Positions 44,764 to 51,530 of a DNA stretch of 64,000 nt are shown one piece after another; within the stretch, counting starts at the first letter, position 1, and every line of letters begins with the position of its first letter. Location: positions 62,001 through 126,000 of the forward strand of contig NZ_JAGSPD010000006.1 of the NCBI RefSeq assembly GCF_019203985.1, in the 5' to 3' direction. The translations under genes were made by a program, and so were the position numbers. Source of the stretch: Winogradskyella luteola. GTDB taxonomy: Bacteria > Bacteroidota > Bacteroidia > Flavobacteriales > Flavobacteriaceae. The notes beneath the pieces are model-generated. The model was not told where the DNA came from. It ran no database searches and saw nothing but the letters and a program-made list of their open reading frames with translations.

Positions 44764-45837
44764 ATGGCAGAATTTCATAACTTAAAAGTTGCAGATATTT
44801 ATAAGGAAACGGAAGATACGTCAGTAGTAACTTTTGATATTCCTTTAGAATTACAAGAAACTTTCAAATTTAGGCAAGGGCAACATTTAACTTTAAAAAC
44901 GGATATAAATGGTGAAGATGTCCGTCGTTCATATTCTTTATGCTCAAGTCCAAATGAAATTAAATGGCAAGTCGCAGTAAAACAAATCCCTGGAGGTAAG
45001 TTTTCAACTTTTATTAATGAAGAATTAAAAGCTGGAGATCATCTTGAAGTCATGGCACCTAGCGGTACATTTGGTGTAGATATAAATCGAGAGAAAGCCA
45101 AAAACTATTTGTTTTTTGCTGCAGGAAGTGGCATCACGCCTATACTTTCTATGATAAAAACGCATTTGGCTTCCGAACCAAATTCAACTTGCAAGCTATT
45201 TTATGTGAATAAAACAGCAAAATCCATTATCTTTAAGGAAGAGCTAGAGCAACTCAGAAATAAATATTTCGGGAGGTTAGAAATTTACTATTTCCTAACC
45301 AAGGAACGCCGAGATATTGAATTATTTAATGGACGTTTTGATGATGAAAAAATGCAGGTACTCTGCAAAACGTTTATAGATATACCAGATACTAGCGAAG
45401 TGTTTTTATGTGGTCCTGAGAAAATGGTAAATTATGTGAGTGAGTATTTGGTTAACGCAGGTTTGCCCAAAGAATTAGTGCATTTTGAGCTGTTTGTTAC
45501 TGGACTTTCAGAAGAAGATATAAAACGTGCAGAGCGATTAGCCCAACAAAATGTTGAAGGCATAGAAGTAACCATTGTAGATGGTGGAAAAGAGTTTTTA
45601 TTCACTATGACAAAGGCATATGATAATATTTTAGACGCAGCACTTGGCGCAGGCGCAGATTTACCATTTGCCTGTAAAGGAGGCGTATGTAGCACCTGTA
45701 AATGTGAAGTGAAAGAAGGAGAAGTTGAAATGAAAATTAATTATGCCTTAGACGAAAAAGAAGTGTCGCAAAATTTGGTGTTGAGTTGCCAAGCTGTACC
45801 AAAAACAGAAAAAGTAGTAGTAGATTTTGATGTCTAA
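44764..45837 (+). CDS. paaE: 1,2-phenylacetyl-CoA epoxidase reductase subunit PaaE
   Basis: A 357-residue reductase that passes electrons from NAD(P)H to the PaaAC epoxidase. The N-terminal FAD domain contains RRSYSLCSSP. The NAD-binding domain contains FFAAGSGITPILSMI and LCGPEKMV. A C-terminal plant-type 2Fe-2S domain has Cys ligands in CKGGVCSTCKCEV and a final Cys in LSCQAVP. I chose the ATG at 44764 (MAEFHNLKVADIYKET); an upstream start at 44734 lies inside the operator. In this operon PaaE comes first, before PaaA. Confidence 0.94.
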   Translation: MAEFHNLKVADIYKETEDTSVVTFDIPLELQETFKFRQGQHLTLKTDINGEDVRRSYSLCSSPNEIKWQVAVKQIPGGKFSTFINEELKAGDHLEVMAPSGTFGVDINREKAKNYLFFAAGSGITPILSMIKTHLASEPNSTCKLFYVNKTAKSIIFKEELEQLRNKYFGRLEIYYFLTKERRDIELFNGRFDDEKMQVLCKTFIDIPDTSEVFLCGPEKMVNYVSEYLVNAGLPKELVHFELFVTGLSEEDIKRAERLAQQNVEGIEVTIVDGGKEFLFTMTKAYDNILDAALGAGADLPFACKGGVCSTCKCEVKEGEVEMKINYALDEKEVSQNLVLSCQAVPKTEKVVVDFDV

Positions 45838-45840
45838 TAA

Positions 45841-45978
45841 ATTCCTGCAAAAGCAGAAATCTCATTTGTGCAATGAGAAACAATGATATGTTATTCTTGC
45901 GAGAGTAAGAATTCAAAATATATTGAAAAAGAAGTTTTACCAGCTAAAAGCGAATAGCTAATAGCCAAAAGCTAAAAA
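45841..45978. repeat. Palindromic repeats filling the paaE-paaA gap
   Basis: The 143-nt gap holds three small inverted repeats in a row: TTCCTGCAAAAGCAGAA near 45842, CTCATTTGTGCAATGAG near 45861 and ATTCTTGCGAGAGTAAGAAT near 45894. A run built from AGCTAAAAGC/AGCTAATAGC units (45942-45978) follows and touches the paaA start. They look like different families of short palindromic repeats. Confidence 0.65.
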
Positions 45979-45980
45979 CT

Positions 45981-46961
45981 ATGAGTGAAGAACAAATTAA
46001 GAATTCTCGGACTGAGCATAGTCGAAGTCTAGAAAGACAATTCAATGAACGCATAGAGCGTGACGAAAAAATTGAACCAAAAGATTGGATGCCAGAGAAG
46101 TATCGCAAGACACACATTAGGCAAATATCTCAGCATGCGCACTCTGAAATTGTAGGTATGTTACCCGAAGGCAATTGGATTACAAGAGCACCATCATTAA
46201 GACGTAAAGTAGCTTTACTAGCTAAAGTTCAAGATGAAGCGGGCCATGGACTGTATTTGTACAGCGCTTGCGAAACTCTTGGTATATCAAGAGATGAACT
46301 GTATGAGCAATTACATACTGGGAAAGCCAAATATTCAAGTATCTTTAATTATCCAGCATTGACATGGGCAGATATGGGAGCAATTGGTTGGCTGGTAGAT
46401 GGAGCAGCAATTATAAATCAAGTACCATTATGTAATACATCTTACGGACCTTATGCCAGAGCAATGATTCGCGTTTGTAAAGAAGAAAGTTTCCATCAAA
46501 GACAAGGTTTTGAAATTATGCTGAAATTGGCAAACGGAACACAAGAGCAAAAAGAGATGGCTCAAGATGCACTTAACCGTTGGTGGTGGCCAAGCTTAAT
46601 GATGTTGGGCCCTACTGACGATAAATCTGTACACACAGAACAATCCATGAAATGGAAATTGAAACGTAAAACAAATGACGAGTTACGCCAGCAGTTTATA
46701 GATCAAACTGTGCCCCAAGCAGATGTTTTAGGGTTAACAATTCCAGACCCTGATTTAAAATGGAATGAAGAACGTAAGAGTTATGATTTTGGTAAAATCG
46801 ATTGGGACGAGTTTTGGCAAGTTGTAAAAGGTCATGGACCGATGAATAAAGAACGTATGAAAGCCAGAGTCGGTGCTTGGGAGCGTGGAGAATGGGTTCG
46901 GGATGCTGCAATGGCTCATGCAGAAAAGAAGCAAGCCAGAAAAGAGAAACAGGCAGTTTAA
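45981..46961 (+). CDS. paaA: 1,2-phenylacetyl-CoA epoxidase catalytic subunit PaaA
   Basis: A 326-residue ferritin-like diiron subunit that epoxidises the ring of phenylacetyl-CoA. Iron ligands are in the helix motifs [13 protein letters not shown] and [35 protein letters not shown] is also characteristic. The N-terminus ([20 protein letters not shown]) contains about 7 residues, R10 to S16, encoded by a REP-like repeat, ahead of the conserved [20 protein letters not shown]. The insertion keeps the frame and lies in a region expected to be flexible. paaB follows after a four-helix-bundle cassette. Confidence 0.96.
   Translation: MSEEQIKNSRTEHSRSLERQFNERIERDEKIEPKDWMPEKYRKTHIRQISQHAHSEIVGMLPEGNWITRAPSLRRKVALLAKVQDEAGHGLYLYSACETLGISRDELYEQLHTGKAKYSSIFNYPALTWADMGAIGWLVDGAAIINQVPLCNTSYGPYARAMIRVCKEESFHQRQGFEIMLKLANGTQEQKEMAQDALNRWWWPSLMMLGPTDDKSVHTEQSMKWKLKRKTNDELRQQFIDQTVPQADVLGLTIPDPDLKWNEERKSYDFGKIDWDEFWQVVKGHGPMNKERMKARVGAWERGEWVRDAAMAHAEKKQARKEKQAV
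46010..46029. repeat. REP-like palindromic repeat within the paaA coding sequence
   Basis: GACTGAGCATAGTCGAAGTC covers codons 10-16 of paaA. Its core CTGAGCATAGTCGAAG matches the arm of the GIY-YIG cassette at 17.6 kb at 15 of 16 positions, in the same orientation as the left arm. Confidence 0.75.
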
Positions 46962-46973
46962 AAAATTAAATCT

Positions 46974-47385
46974 GAATCTGAACTTGAAATCGAAAAATGA
47001 GCGATAAAAAATTTGATTTATCAGAACGACTTGAAGATTTTGCTGCACAAATCATCTTATTATACGATAAAAAGCCAATGTCTTATGCAGGCGATTATTT
47101 AACAAAACAATTAATAAGGTCTTCTTGTTCTTCAGCTTTAAATTATGGGGAAGTTTTAGGCGCAGGAACAGATAAAGATAAAATCAATAAGTTGAGAATT
47201 TGCTTAAAAGAATTAAGAGAGTCATTAAGAAATTTAAATATTCAAACAAAAGCAAAGTTATTCTCAGAAGATAATTTAAAGGATCTAAAAGATGGAAATG
47301 ACCAATTAATTAGAATCATTGTAACAAGAATTAAAAATATTAATTAAACTATTTCGAATTCAAATTCGATTTCAAACTCAAATTC
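46974..47385 (+). mobile_element. Inverted-repeat cassette with four-helix-bundle ORF between paaA and paaB
   Basis: The left arm at 46974-46994 and right arm at 47365-47385 are complementary at 18 of 21 positions. The left arm ends 2 nt before the start codon of the small ORF. The right arm ends 2 nt before the paaB start codon. The cassette therefore occupies nearly the whole intercistronic gap and would place a long stem directly against the paaB start in the mRNA. Mobility is inferred from the layout. Confidence 0.7.
46997..47347 (+). CDS. Four-helix-bundle protein (TIGR02436 / 23S IVS protein type)
   Basis: A 116-residue all-helical protein of the family that includes the proteins encoded by intervening sequences in 23S rRNA genes and, more distantly, Avd of diversity-generating retroelements. 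Typical text is FDLSERLEDFAAQIILLYDK, LTKQLIRSSCSSALNYGEVL, and INKLRICLKELRESLRNLNI. It sits between paaA and paaB inside an inverted-repeat cassette and has no evident role in phenylacetate metabolism. A truncated copy of its last 66 nt occurs again between paaB and paaC. Its molecular function is unknown; it binds nucleic acid by family precedent only. Confidence 0.85.
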   Translation: MSDKKFDLSERLEDFAAQIILLYDKKPMSYAGDYLTKQLIRSSCSSALNYGEVLGAGTDKDKINKLRICLKELRESLRNLNIQTKAKLFSEDNLKDLKDGNDQLIRIIVTRIKNIN

Positions 47386-47387
47386 AA

Positions 47388-47669
47388 ATGAAAAATTGGC
47401 CCTTATGGGAAATCTTCGTAAGAAGTAAAAACGGATTAGAACATAGACACTTTGGCAGTCTTCATGCAGCAGATTCTGATATGGCGTTAGAAAATGCTAG
47501 AGATGTTTACACAAGACGTAATGAAGGTGTAAGCATTTGGGTTGTGGAATCTAAACATATCACGGCTTCAAACCCAGAAAACAATGGCGAATTATTTGAG
47601 CCAGCTCAAGATAAAGTGTACCGTCATCCTACATTTTATGATGTACCGGACGAAGTAAAACATATGTAA
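47388..47669 (+). CDS. paaB: 1,2-phenylacetyl-CoA epoxidase subunit PaaB
   Basis: A 93-residue subunit that bridges PaaAC dimers and is needed for an active epoxidase complex. The sequence is conserved along its length: PLWEIFVRSKNGLEHRHFGS, LHAADSDMALENARDVYTRR, SIWVVESKHITASNP and YRHPTFYDVPDEVKHM. Its start codon directly follows the right arm of the upstream cassette, so initiation may depend on unfolding of that stem. Confidence 0.96.
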   Translation: MKNWPLWEIFVRSKNGLEHRHFGSLHAADSDMALENARDVYTRRNEGVSIWVVESKHITASNPENNGELFEPAQDKVYRHPTFYDVPDEVKHM

Positions 47670-47671
47670 AA

Positions 47672-47821
47672 GCGAAATCGAATTTGAATCCCATAGTTAT
47701 CGGGAGAAACTGAAATCGAAATGATTTAAAAGATAAAAATGACCAATTAATTAGAATTATTGTAACAAGAATTAAAAATACTAATTGAAGTTTTTCGAAT
47801 TCAAGTTCGACTTCAATTTCA
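47672..47821 (+). mobile_element. Internally deleted four-helix-bundle cassette between paaB and paaC
   Basis: Arm-like sequences at 47672-47690 and about 47799-47820 are complementary (14 of 16 over the core). Between them, 47723-47788 is the last 66 nt of the four-helix-bundle gene at 46997-47347, identical at 60 of 66 positions, ending in TGA instead of TAA. The first ~285 nt of the ORF are missing. This is a deletion derivative of the same element type. Confidence 0.8.
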
Positions 47822-47833
47822 ATATTGAATATA

Positions 47834-48586
47834 ATGAAAGAAAACTTATATAATTACATTCTCGGTATTGCAGATAATTCTCTAATACTCGGACAAAGAT
47901 TAGGTGAATTAACAGGTCATGGACCGAGTTTAGAAACAGACATTGCTTGCACTAATATTTCATTGGATTTATTCGGGCAAGTACGAAGTTATTTTCAATA
48001 CGCAGGCAAAGTTGCAGGAGATGGAAGATCTGAAGATGATATTGCAATGCTAAGAAAAGAGCGAGATTATAAAAATGTACTTTTAGTTGAGCAACCAAAT
48101 ACAGACTTTGCATATACCATTAGTCGTCAGTTTTTATTTGACGCTTATCATTTAGCATTCTTAGGAGAATTACAAAAAAGTACAGATTTAACTTTAGCAG
48201 CCATAGCCAATAAATGTATTAAGGAGGTGAGTTATCACGAACGTTTCTCATCTGATTGGGTAAGACGTTTGGGAGATGGCACTGAAGAAAGTAAGTCGAA
48301 AATGCAGCAAGCCATTAATGACCTTTGGGTATATACTGATGAGTTGTTTCATCAAACTGAGGCAGATAAAGCTATGGTAACCGAAGGTATTGGTGTTGAT
48401 GTTACTCAACTCAAAAACGATTATTACAAGTATGTTTCAGAAGTGTTGGAAGAAGCGACGTTAGAAGTTCCAGACGTTAAATACTTCCAAAAAGGAGGGA
48501 AACAAGGAATCCACACAGAACATTTAGGATACATATTAGCAGAATTACAATATATGCAACGTGCCTATCCAAATATGCAATGGTAG
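47834..48586 (+). CDS. paaC: 1,2-phenylacetyl-CoA epoxidase structural subunit PaaC
   Basis: A 250-residue ferritin-like partner of PaaA. Conserved segments are TGHGPSLETDIACTNISLDL, FGQVRSYFQYAG, FLFDAYHLAFLGEL and EVSYHERFSSDWVRRLGDGT, ending LGYILAELQYMQRAYPNMQW. I chose the ATG at 47834, because MKENLYNYILGIADNSLILG is the conserved start; the TTG at 47825 lies in repeat sequence. The upstream gap holds a decayed cassette and the downstream gap only repeat arms. Confidence 0.95.
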   Translation: MKENLYNYILGIADNSLILGQRLGELTGHGPSLETDIACTNISLDLFGQVRSYFQYAGKVAGDGRSEDDIAMLRKERDYKNVLLVEQPNTDFAYTISRQFLFDAYHLAFLGELQKSTDLTLAAIANKCIKEVSYHERFSSDWVRRLGDGTEESKSKMQQAINDLWVYTDELFHQTEADKAMVTEGIGVDVTQLKNDYYKYVSEVLEEATLEVPDVKYFQKGGKQGIHTEHLGYILAELQYMQRAYPNMQW

Positions 48587-48591
48587 AAAAA

Positions 48592-48699
48592 GAAATCGAA
48601 CTTGAACTTGAACTTGAACTTGAACTTGAACTTGAATCTTAACCAAAAGTAAAAACGAATATCAAAACACTTCGAATTCAAGTTCAAATTCAGTTTCAG
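48592..48699. repeat. Arm-only palindrome with (CTTGAA)6 tract between paaC and paaD
   Basis: The left part is GAAATCGAA followed by six exact CTTGAA hexamers (48601-48636). The right part at 48671-48699 is TTCGAATTCAAGTTCAAATT plus CAGTTTCAG, largely complementary to the left. No ORF lies between them. It matches the arms of the two preceding cassettes and appears to be the end stage of their decay or a minimal form. Confidence 0.75.
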
Positions 48700-48706
48700 T
48701 AGAAAT

Positions 48707-49207
48707 ATGACAGCAACAGAACAAAACATAGATTCAAAATTGGTCGAGATTTTAGAAAAAGTCTCAGACCCTGAAATCCCCGTATTATCTATAATGGATA
48801 TGGGTGTTGTTCGTTCTGCAATATTTGTAAATGATGTAGTAAAAGTTGAAATAACTCCAACCTACAGTGGTTGCCCTGCAATGGACGTTATTGGAGATGA
48901 TATTAAAAAAGCATTAAAAGAAGCTGGTTATGAATCTGAAATTGATTTGATTTTGCATCCAGCTTGGACGACAGATTGGATTACACCAAGAGGGAGAAAA
49001 GCACTAGAAAATTACGGAATTGCAGCACCATTAGATGCAGAAGCTGATAAAGATGTGTTACTTAATGGTAAGCGAATAGTTAAATGTACCAATTGTGGAT
49101 CTCAAAATACAAGATTGGTAAGTCAATTTGGTTCTACAGCATGCAAAGCGCAATTTCAATGTCAGGATTGTCAAGAACCTTTTGATTATTTTAAATGTTT
49201 AAAGTAA
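48707..49207 (+). CDS. paaD: Phenylacetyl-CoA epoxidase maturation protein PaaD
   Basis: A 166-residue protein. It has an N-terminal MIP18/DUF59 domain (LEKVSDPEIPVLSIMDMGVV, then YSGCPAMDVIGDDI) and a C-terminal zinc-ribbon-like part with Cys pairs (KCTNCGSQNT and CQDCQEPF). PaaD is thought to help assemble or repair the iron centres of the epoxidase system. Length and Cys pattern are standard. It follows the arm-only repeat. Confidence 0.94.
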   Translation: MTATEQNIDSKLVEILEKVSDPEIPVLSIMDMGVVRSAIFVNDVVKVEITPTYSGCPAMDVIGDDIKKALKEAGYESEIDLILHPAWTTDWITPRGRKALENYGIAAPLDAEADKDVLLNGKRIVKCTNCGSQNTRLVSQFGSTACKAQFQCQDCQEPFDYFKCLK

Positions 49208-49273
49208 ATGTCATTCAGAACGAAGTAAAGAATCTCTTAGTTAGATTGCCACGTCCTTCGTCCTCGCAATGAC
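49208..49273. repeat. 66-nt palindromic repeat, copy 1
   Basis: The unit begins TGTCATT and ends AATGACA (terminal inverted repeat). It is made of a CAGAACGAAG..GAATCTC half and a GATTGCCACGTCC..GCAATG half. It differs from the copy at 52706 at 6 of 66 positions. Confidence 0.85.
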
Positions 49274-49289
49274 ACAAACAAATAAGTGA

Positions 49290-50075
49290 ATGAGCAATAA
49301 TTCAATTCTTTTGAAAATAGAAAACAAAGTAGCACGAATTACTTTAAATAGACCAGATGTATTCAACAGTTTCAATCGAGAGATGGCGTTGAATCTTCAA
49401 AATACTCTAGATGATTGTGAATCTAATGAAGCTATAAGAGCCATCATTCTCACAGGCAATGGAAAAGCATTTTGTGCTGGTCAGGATTTAAAAGAAGTGA
49501 CAGATCCAGAGTTAAATCCTGGATTTAAAAAAATATTAGAAGAGCATTATAATCCAATCATTACAAGATTACGTGCAATTAAGAAACCAATTATTGGAGC
49601 AGTAAATGGTGTTGCTGCTGGTGCTGGTGCTAATATTGCATTAGCATGCGATATAGTTGTTGCTCACGAAAAGGTAAGTTTTATTCAAGCCTTTAGTTTA
49701 ATAGGTTTGGTTCCTGATAGTGCAGGAACTTTTTTTTTACCGCGACTTATTGGTTTTCAGAAGGCGCAGGCATTGGCAATGTTAGGAGATAAAATTTCGG
49801 CTGAAGAGGCGGAAAAAATGGGTATGATTTATAAGTCTGTTCCGTTGGATGATTTTGAAGAGACCATAAATCAATTAGCTATTAAATTAGCAAATATGCC
49901 TACAAAAGCTTTAGGCCTTATCAAGGAATTATTCAATAAATCAATGACCAATACATTAGAAGACCAATTGGCATTAGAATCTAAATTACAAATAGAAGCA
50001 GCCAGTAGTAATGATTATGCAGAAGGTGTTGCGGCATTTATAGAAAAAAGAAAACCTAATTTTAAAGGGAGCTAG
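49290..50075 (+). CDS. paaG: 2-(1,2-epoxy-1,2-dihydrophenyl)acetyl-CoA isomerase PaaG
   Basis: A 261-residue crotonase-fold isomerase that converts the ring epoxide to oxepin-CoA. Typical segments are RITLNRPDVFNSFNREMALN, LTGNGKAFCAGQDLKEVTDP (the oxyanion-hole strand) and GAVNGVAAGAGANIALACDI, with the catalytic acid region SLIGLVPDSAGTFFLPRLIG (Asp in PDSAGT). This last motif supports PaaG rather than PaaF. A GTG three nucleotides upstream could also serve as start. It is preceded by a palindromic repeat and followed by the DUF559 cassette. Confidence 0.92.
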   Translation: MSNNSILLKIENKVARITLNRPDVFNSFNREMALNLQNTLDDCESNEAIRAIILTGNGKAFCAGQDLKEVTDPELNPGFKKILEEHYNPIITRLRAIKKPIIGAVNGVAAGAGANIALACDIVVAHEKVSFIQAFSLIGLVPDSAGTFFLPRLIGFQKAQALAMLGDKISAEEAEKMGMIYKSVPLDDFEETINQLAIKLANMPTKALGLIKELFNKSMTNTLEDQLALESKLQIEAASSNDYAEGVAAFIEKRKPNFKGS

Positions 50076-50117
50076 CGCTTCAAATTAGATTGAGAAAAAT
50101 TTCAATCTTAGAATTAT

Positions 50118-50556
50118 CCCCTTGAGGGGACTTTAGGGGTGTAAAAAACAACGATTATCAAGGGGTGTAAAGTGAAAAACAAAATAATACCATACAATCC
50201 AAAACTTAAAGAATACGCAAGGCAATTACGAAAAAACAGCACCTTAGCTGAGGTTTTATTATGGAAAAATATCAAAAATAGAGCTTTAGGAGTTCAATTC
50301 CACAGACAAATACCAATGTTAGACTATATAGTTGATTTCTATTGTCATGAAATTCAACTTGCAATAGAAATTGATGGGGATTCTCATGATTTCAAATATT
50401 TTGAAGATGTAAACAGACAAAATAGGTTAGAAGAACATGGCGTCCAATTTATCAGATTTTCTGACTCTGATGTAAAGCATAACATTTTTAGTGTTTCTAT
50501 GTCTTTGGAAGATAAAGTGAAATCTTTACAAAAACCCCTGAAGTCTCCTCAAGGAG
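50118..50556 (+). mobile_element. Inverted-repeat cassette with DUF559 nuclease ORF, fused to downstream enzyme
   Basis: The left arm at 50118-50139 and right arm at 50535-50556 are complementary at 19 of 22 positions (consensus CCCCTTGAGGGGACTTTAGG and its complement). A short extra AGGGGTG follows the left arm at 50161. The DUF559 ORF starts with GTG at 50172. Its frame passes through the right arm into the PLP enzyme. This is the same layout as the GIY-YIG cassette at 17.6 kb, with unrelated arm and ORF sequences. Confidence 0.75.
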
Positions 50557-51521
50557 ACAATTGTAGTGAAGAAGATTTAGAGAAAATTTCCAAAAAACTT
50601 CTCATAGAAGTTCATAAAAGAATAAAACCTTTTATTCATAAAACACCTGTCTTAAGTTCTAGCTTAATTAATGATATGGTTGGTGCTGATGTGGTGTTTA
50701 AATGTGAGAACTTTCAAAAAATGGGAGCCTTTAAAATGCGTGGTGCGGCCAATGCTATATTATCTTTATCCGAAGAAGAAAGACAACGTGGGGTTGTTAC
50801 ACATTCTTCAGGTAATTTTGCACAAGCAGTATCATTAGCAGCTCAAAAACTAGGAGTAAAAGCTTATATCGTAATGCCAGAGAATGCGCCTCAAGTTAAA
50901 AAAGATGCTGTAAAAACTTATGAAGGTGAGATCATAGAATGTGAATCAACACTTCAGGCGAGAGGAGCAACAGCTAATAAAATTAAAGAAGAAAAAGGAG
51001 CATCCTTTTTACATCCATCAAATCAAGATGAGGTGATTTATGGTAATAGTACTGCTGCAATGGAATTGTTAGAGGAATACCCAAAATTAGATGTAATTTT
51101 AACACCAGTAGGTGGTGGTGGATTAATTGCAGGAACTGCTCTAGCCGCAAATTATTTTTCTAATAACTGTAAAGTGATTGGTGGAGAGCCGATGGAGGCT
51201 GATGATGCTTATCGTTCGTTAATGTCTGGCAAAATAGAAACAAATAATAGTTTTCATACCGTTGCAGATGGTTTACGAACCCATTTAGGTGACCGTAATT
51301 TTCCGATTATAAAAGAGCTTGTAGAGAAAATTATTCGTGTTGAAGAAGATGAAATTATAAATGCCATGCAGCTGATTTGGGAACGTATGAAAATTATTAT
51401 CGAACCATCATGCGCAGTACCTTTTGCAGCTGTATTGAAGAATAAGGAAGAATTCAAAAATAAAAACGTCGGAATTATTTTGTCTGGCGGTAATGTGGAT
51501 GTCAAAAATCTACCATTTTAA
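50172..51521 (+). CDS. DUF559 (VSR-like) nuclease domain fused to PLP-dependent threonine/serine dehydratase
   Basis: A 449-residue fusion with a GTG start. Residues 1-115 are a DUF559 endonuclease-like domain: LRKNSTLAEVLLWKNIKNRA, VDFYCHEIQLAIEIDGDSHD and RLEEHGVQFIRFSDSDV, with the putative acidic metal ligands in DFYCHE and EIDGD. Residues about 120-130 (QKPLKSPQGDN) are encoded by the repeat arm. From about 133 it is a complete fold-type II PLP enzyme of the serine/threonine dehydratase-racemase group: Lys188 in GAFKMRGAANA, THSSGNFAQAVSLAA, and VGGGGLIAGTAL. The enzyme part has no ATG of its own before Met169. A GTG at codon 116 is a possible internal start. Its role in a paa operon is unclear. 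Confidence 0.85.
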   Translation: MKNKIIPYNPKLKEYARQLRKNSTLAEVLLWKNIKNRALGVQFHRQIPMLDYIVDFYCHEIQLAIEIDGDSHDFKYFEDVNRQNRLEEHGVQFIRFSDSDVKHNIFSVSMSLEDKVKSLQKPLKSPQGDNCSEEDLEKISKKLLIEVHKRIKPFIHKTPVLSSSLINDMVGADVVFKCENFQKMGAFKMRGAANAILSLSEEERQRGVVTHSSGNFAQAVSLAAQKLGVKAYIVMPENAPQVKKDAVKTYEGEIIECESTLQARGATANKIKEEKGASFLHPSNQDEVIYGNSTAAMELLEEYPKLDVILTPVGGGGLIAGTALAANYFSNNCKVIGGEPMEADDAYRSLMSGKIETNNSFHTVADGLRTHLGDRNFPIIKELVEKIIRVEEDEIINAMQLIWERMKIIIEPSCAVPFAAVLKNKEEFKNKNVGIILSGGNVDVKNLPF

Positions 51522-51530
51522 TATAAAACT

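Noticed and set aside
47825..47833. Upstream TTG start for paaC
   Set aside because: The three extra codons come from the repeat arm. The conserved PaaC sequence begins at the ATG at 47834.
48601..48636. Possible CRISPR-like or minisatellite array
   Set aside because: The units are only 6 nt, contiguous and without spacers. It is a simple tandem repeat inside a palindromic arm, and there are no cas genes in the window.
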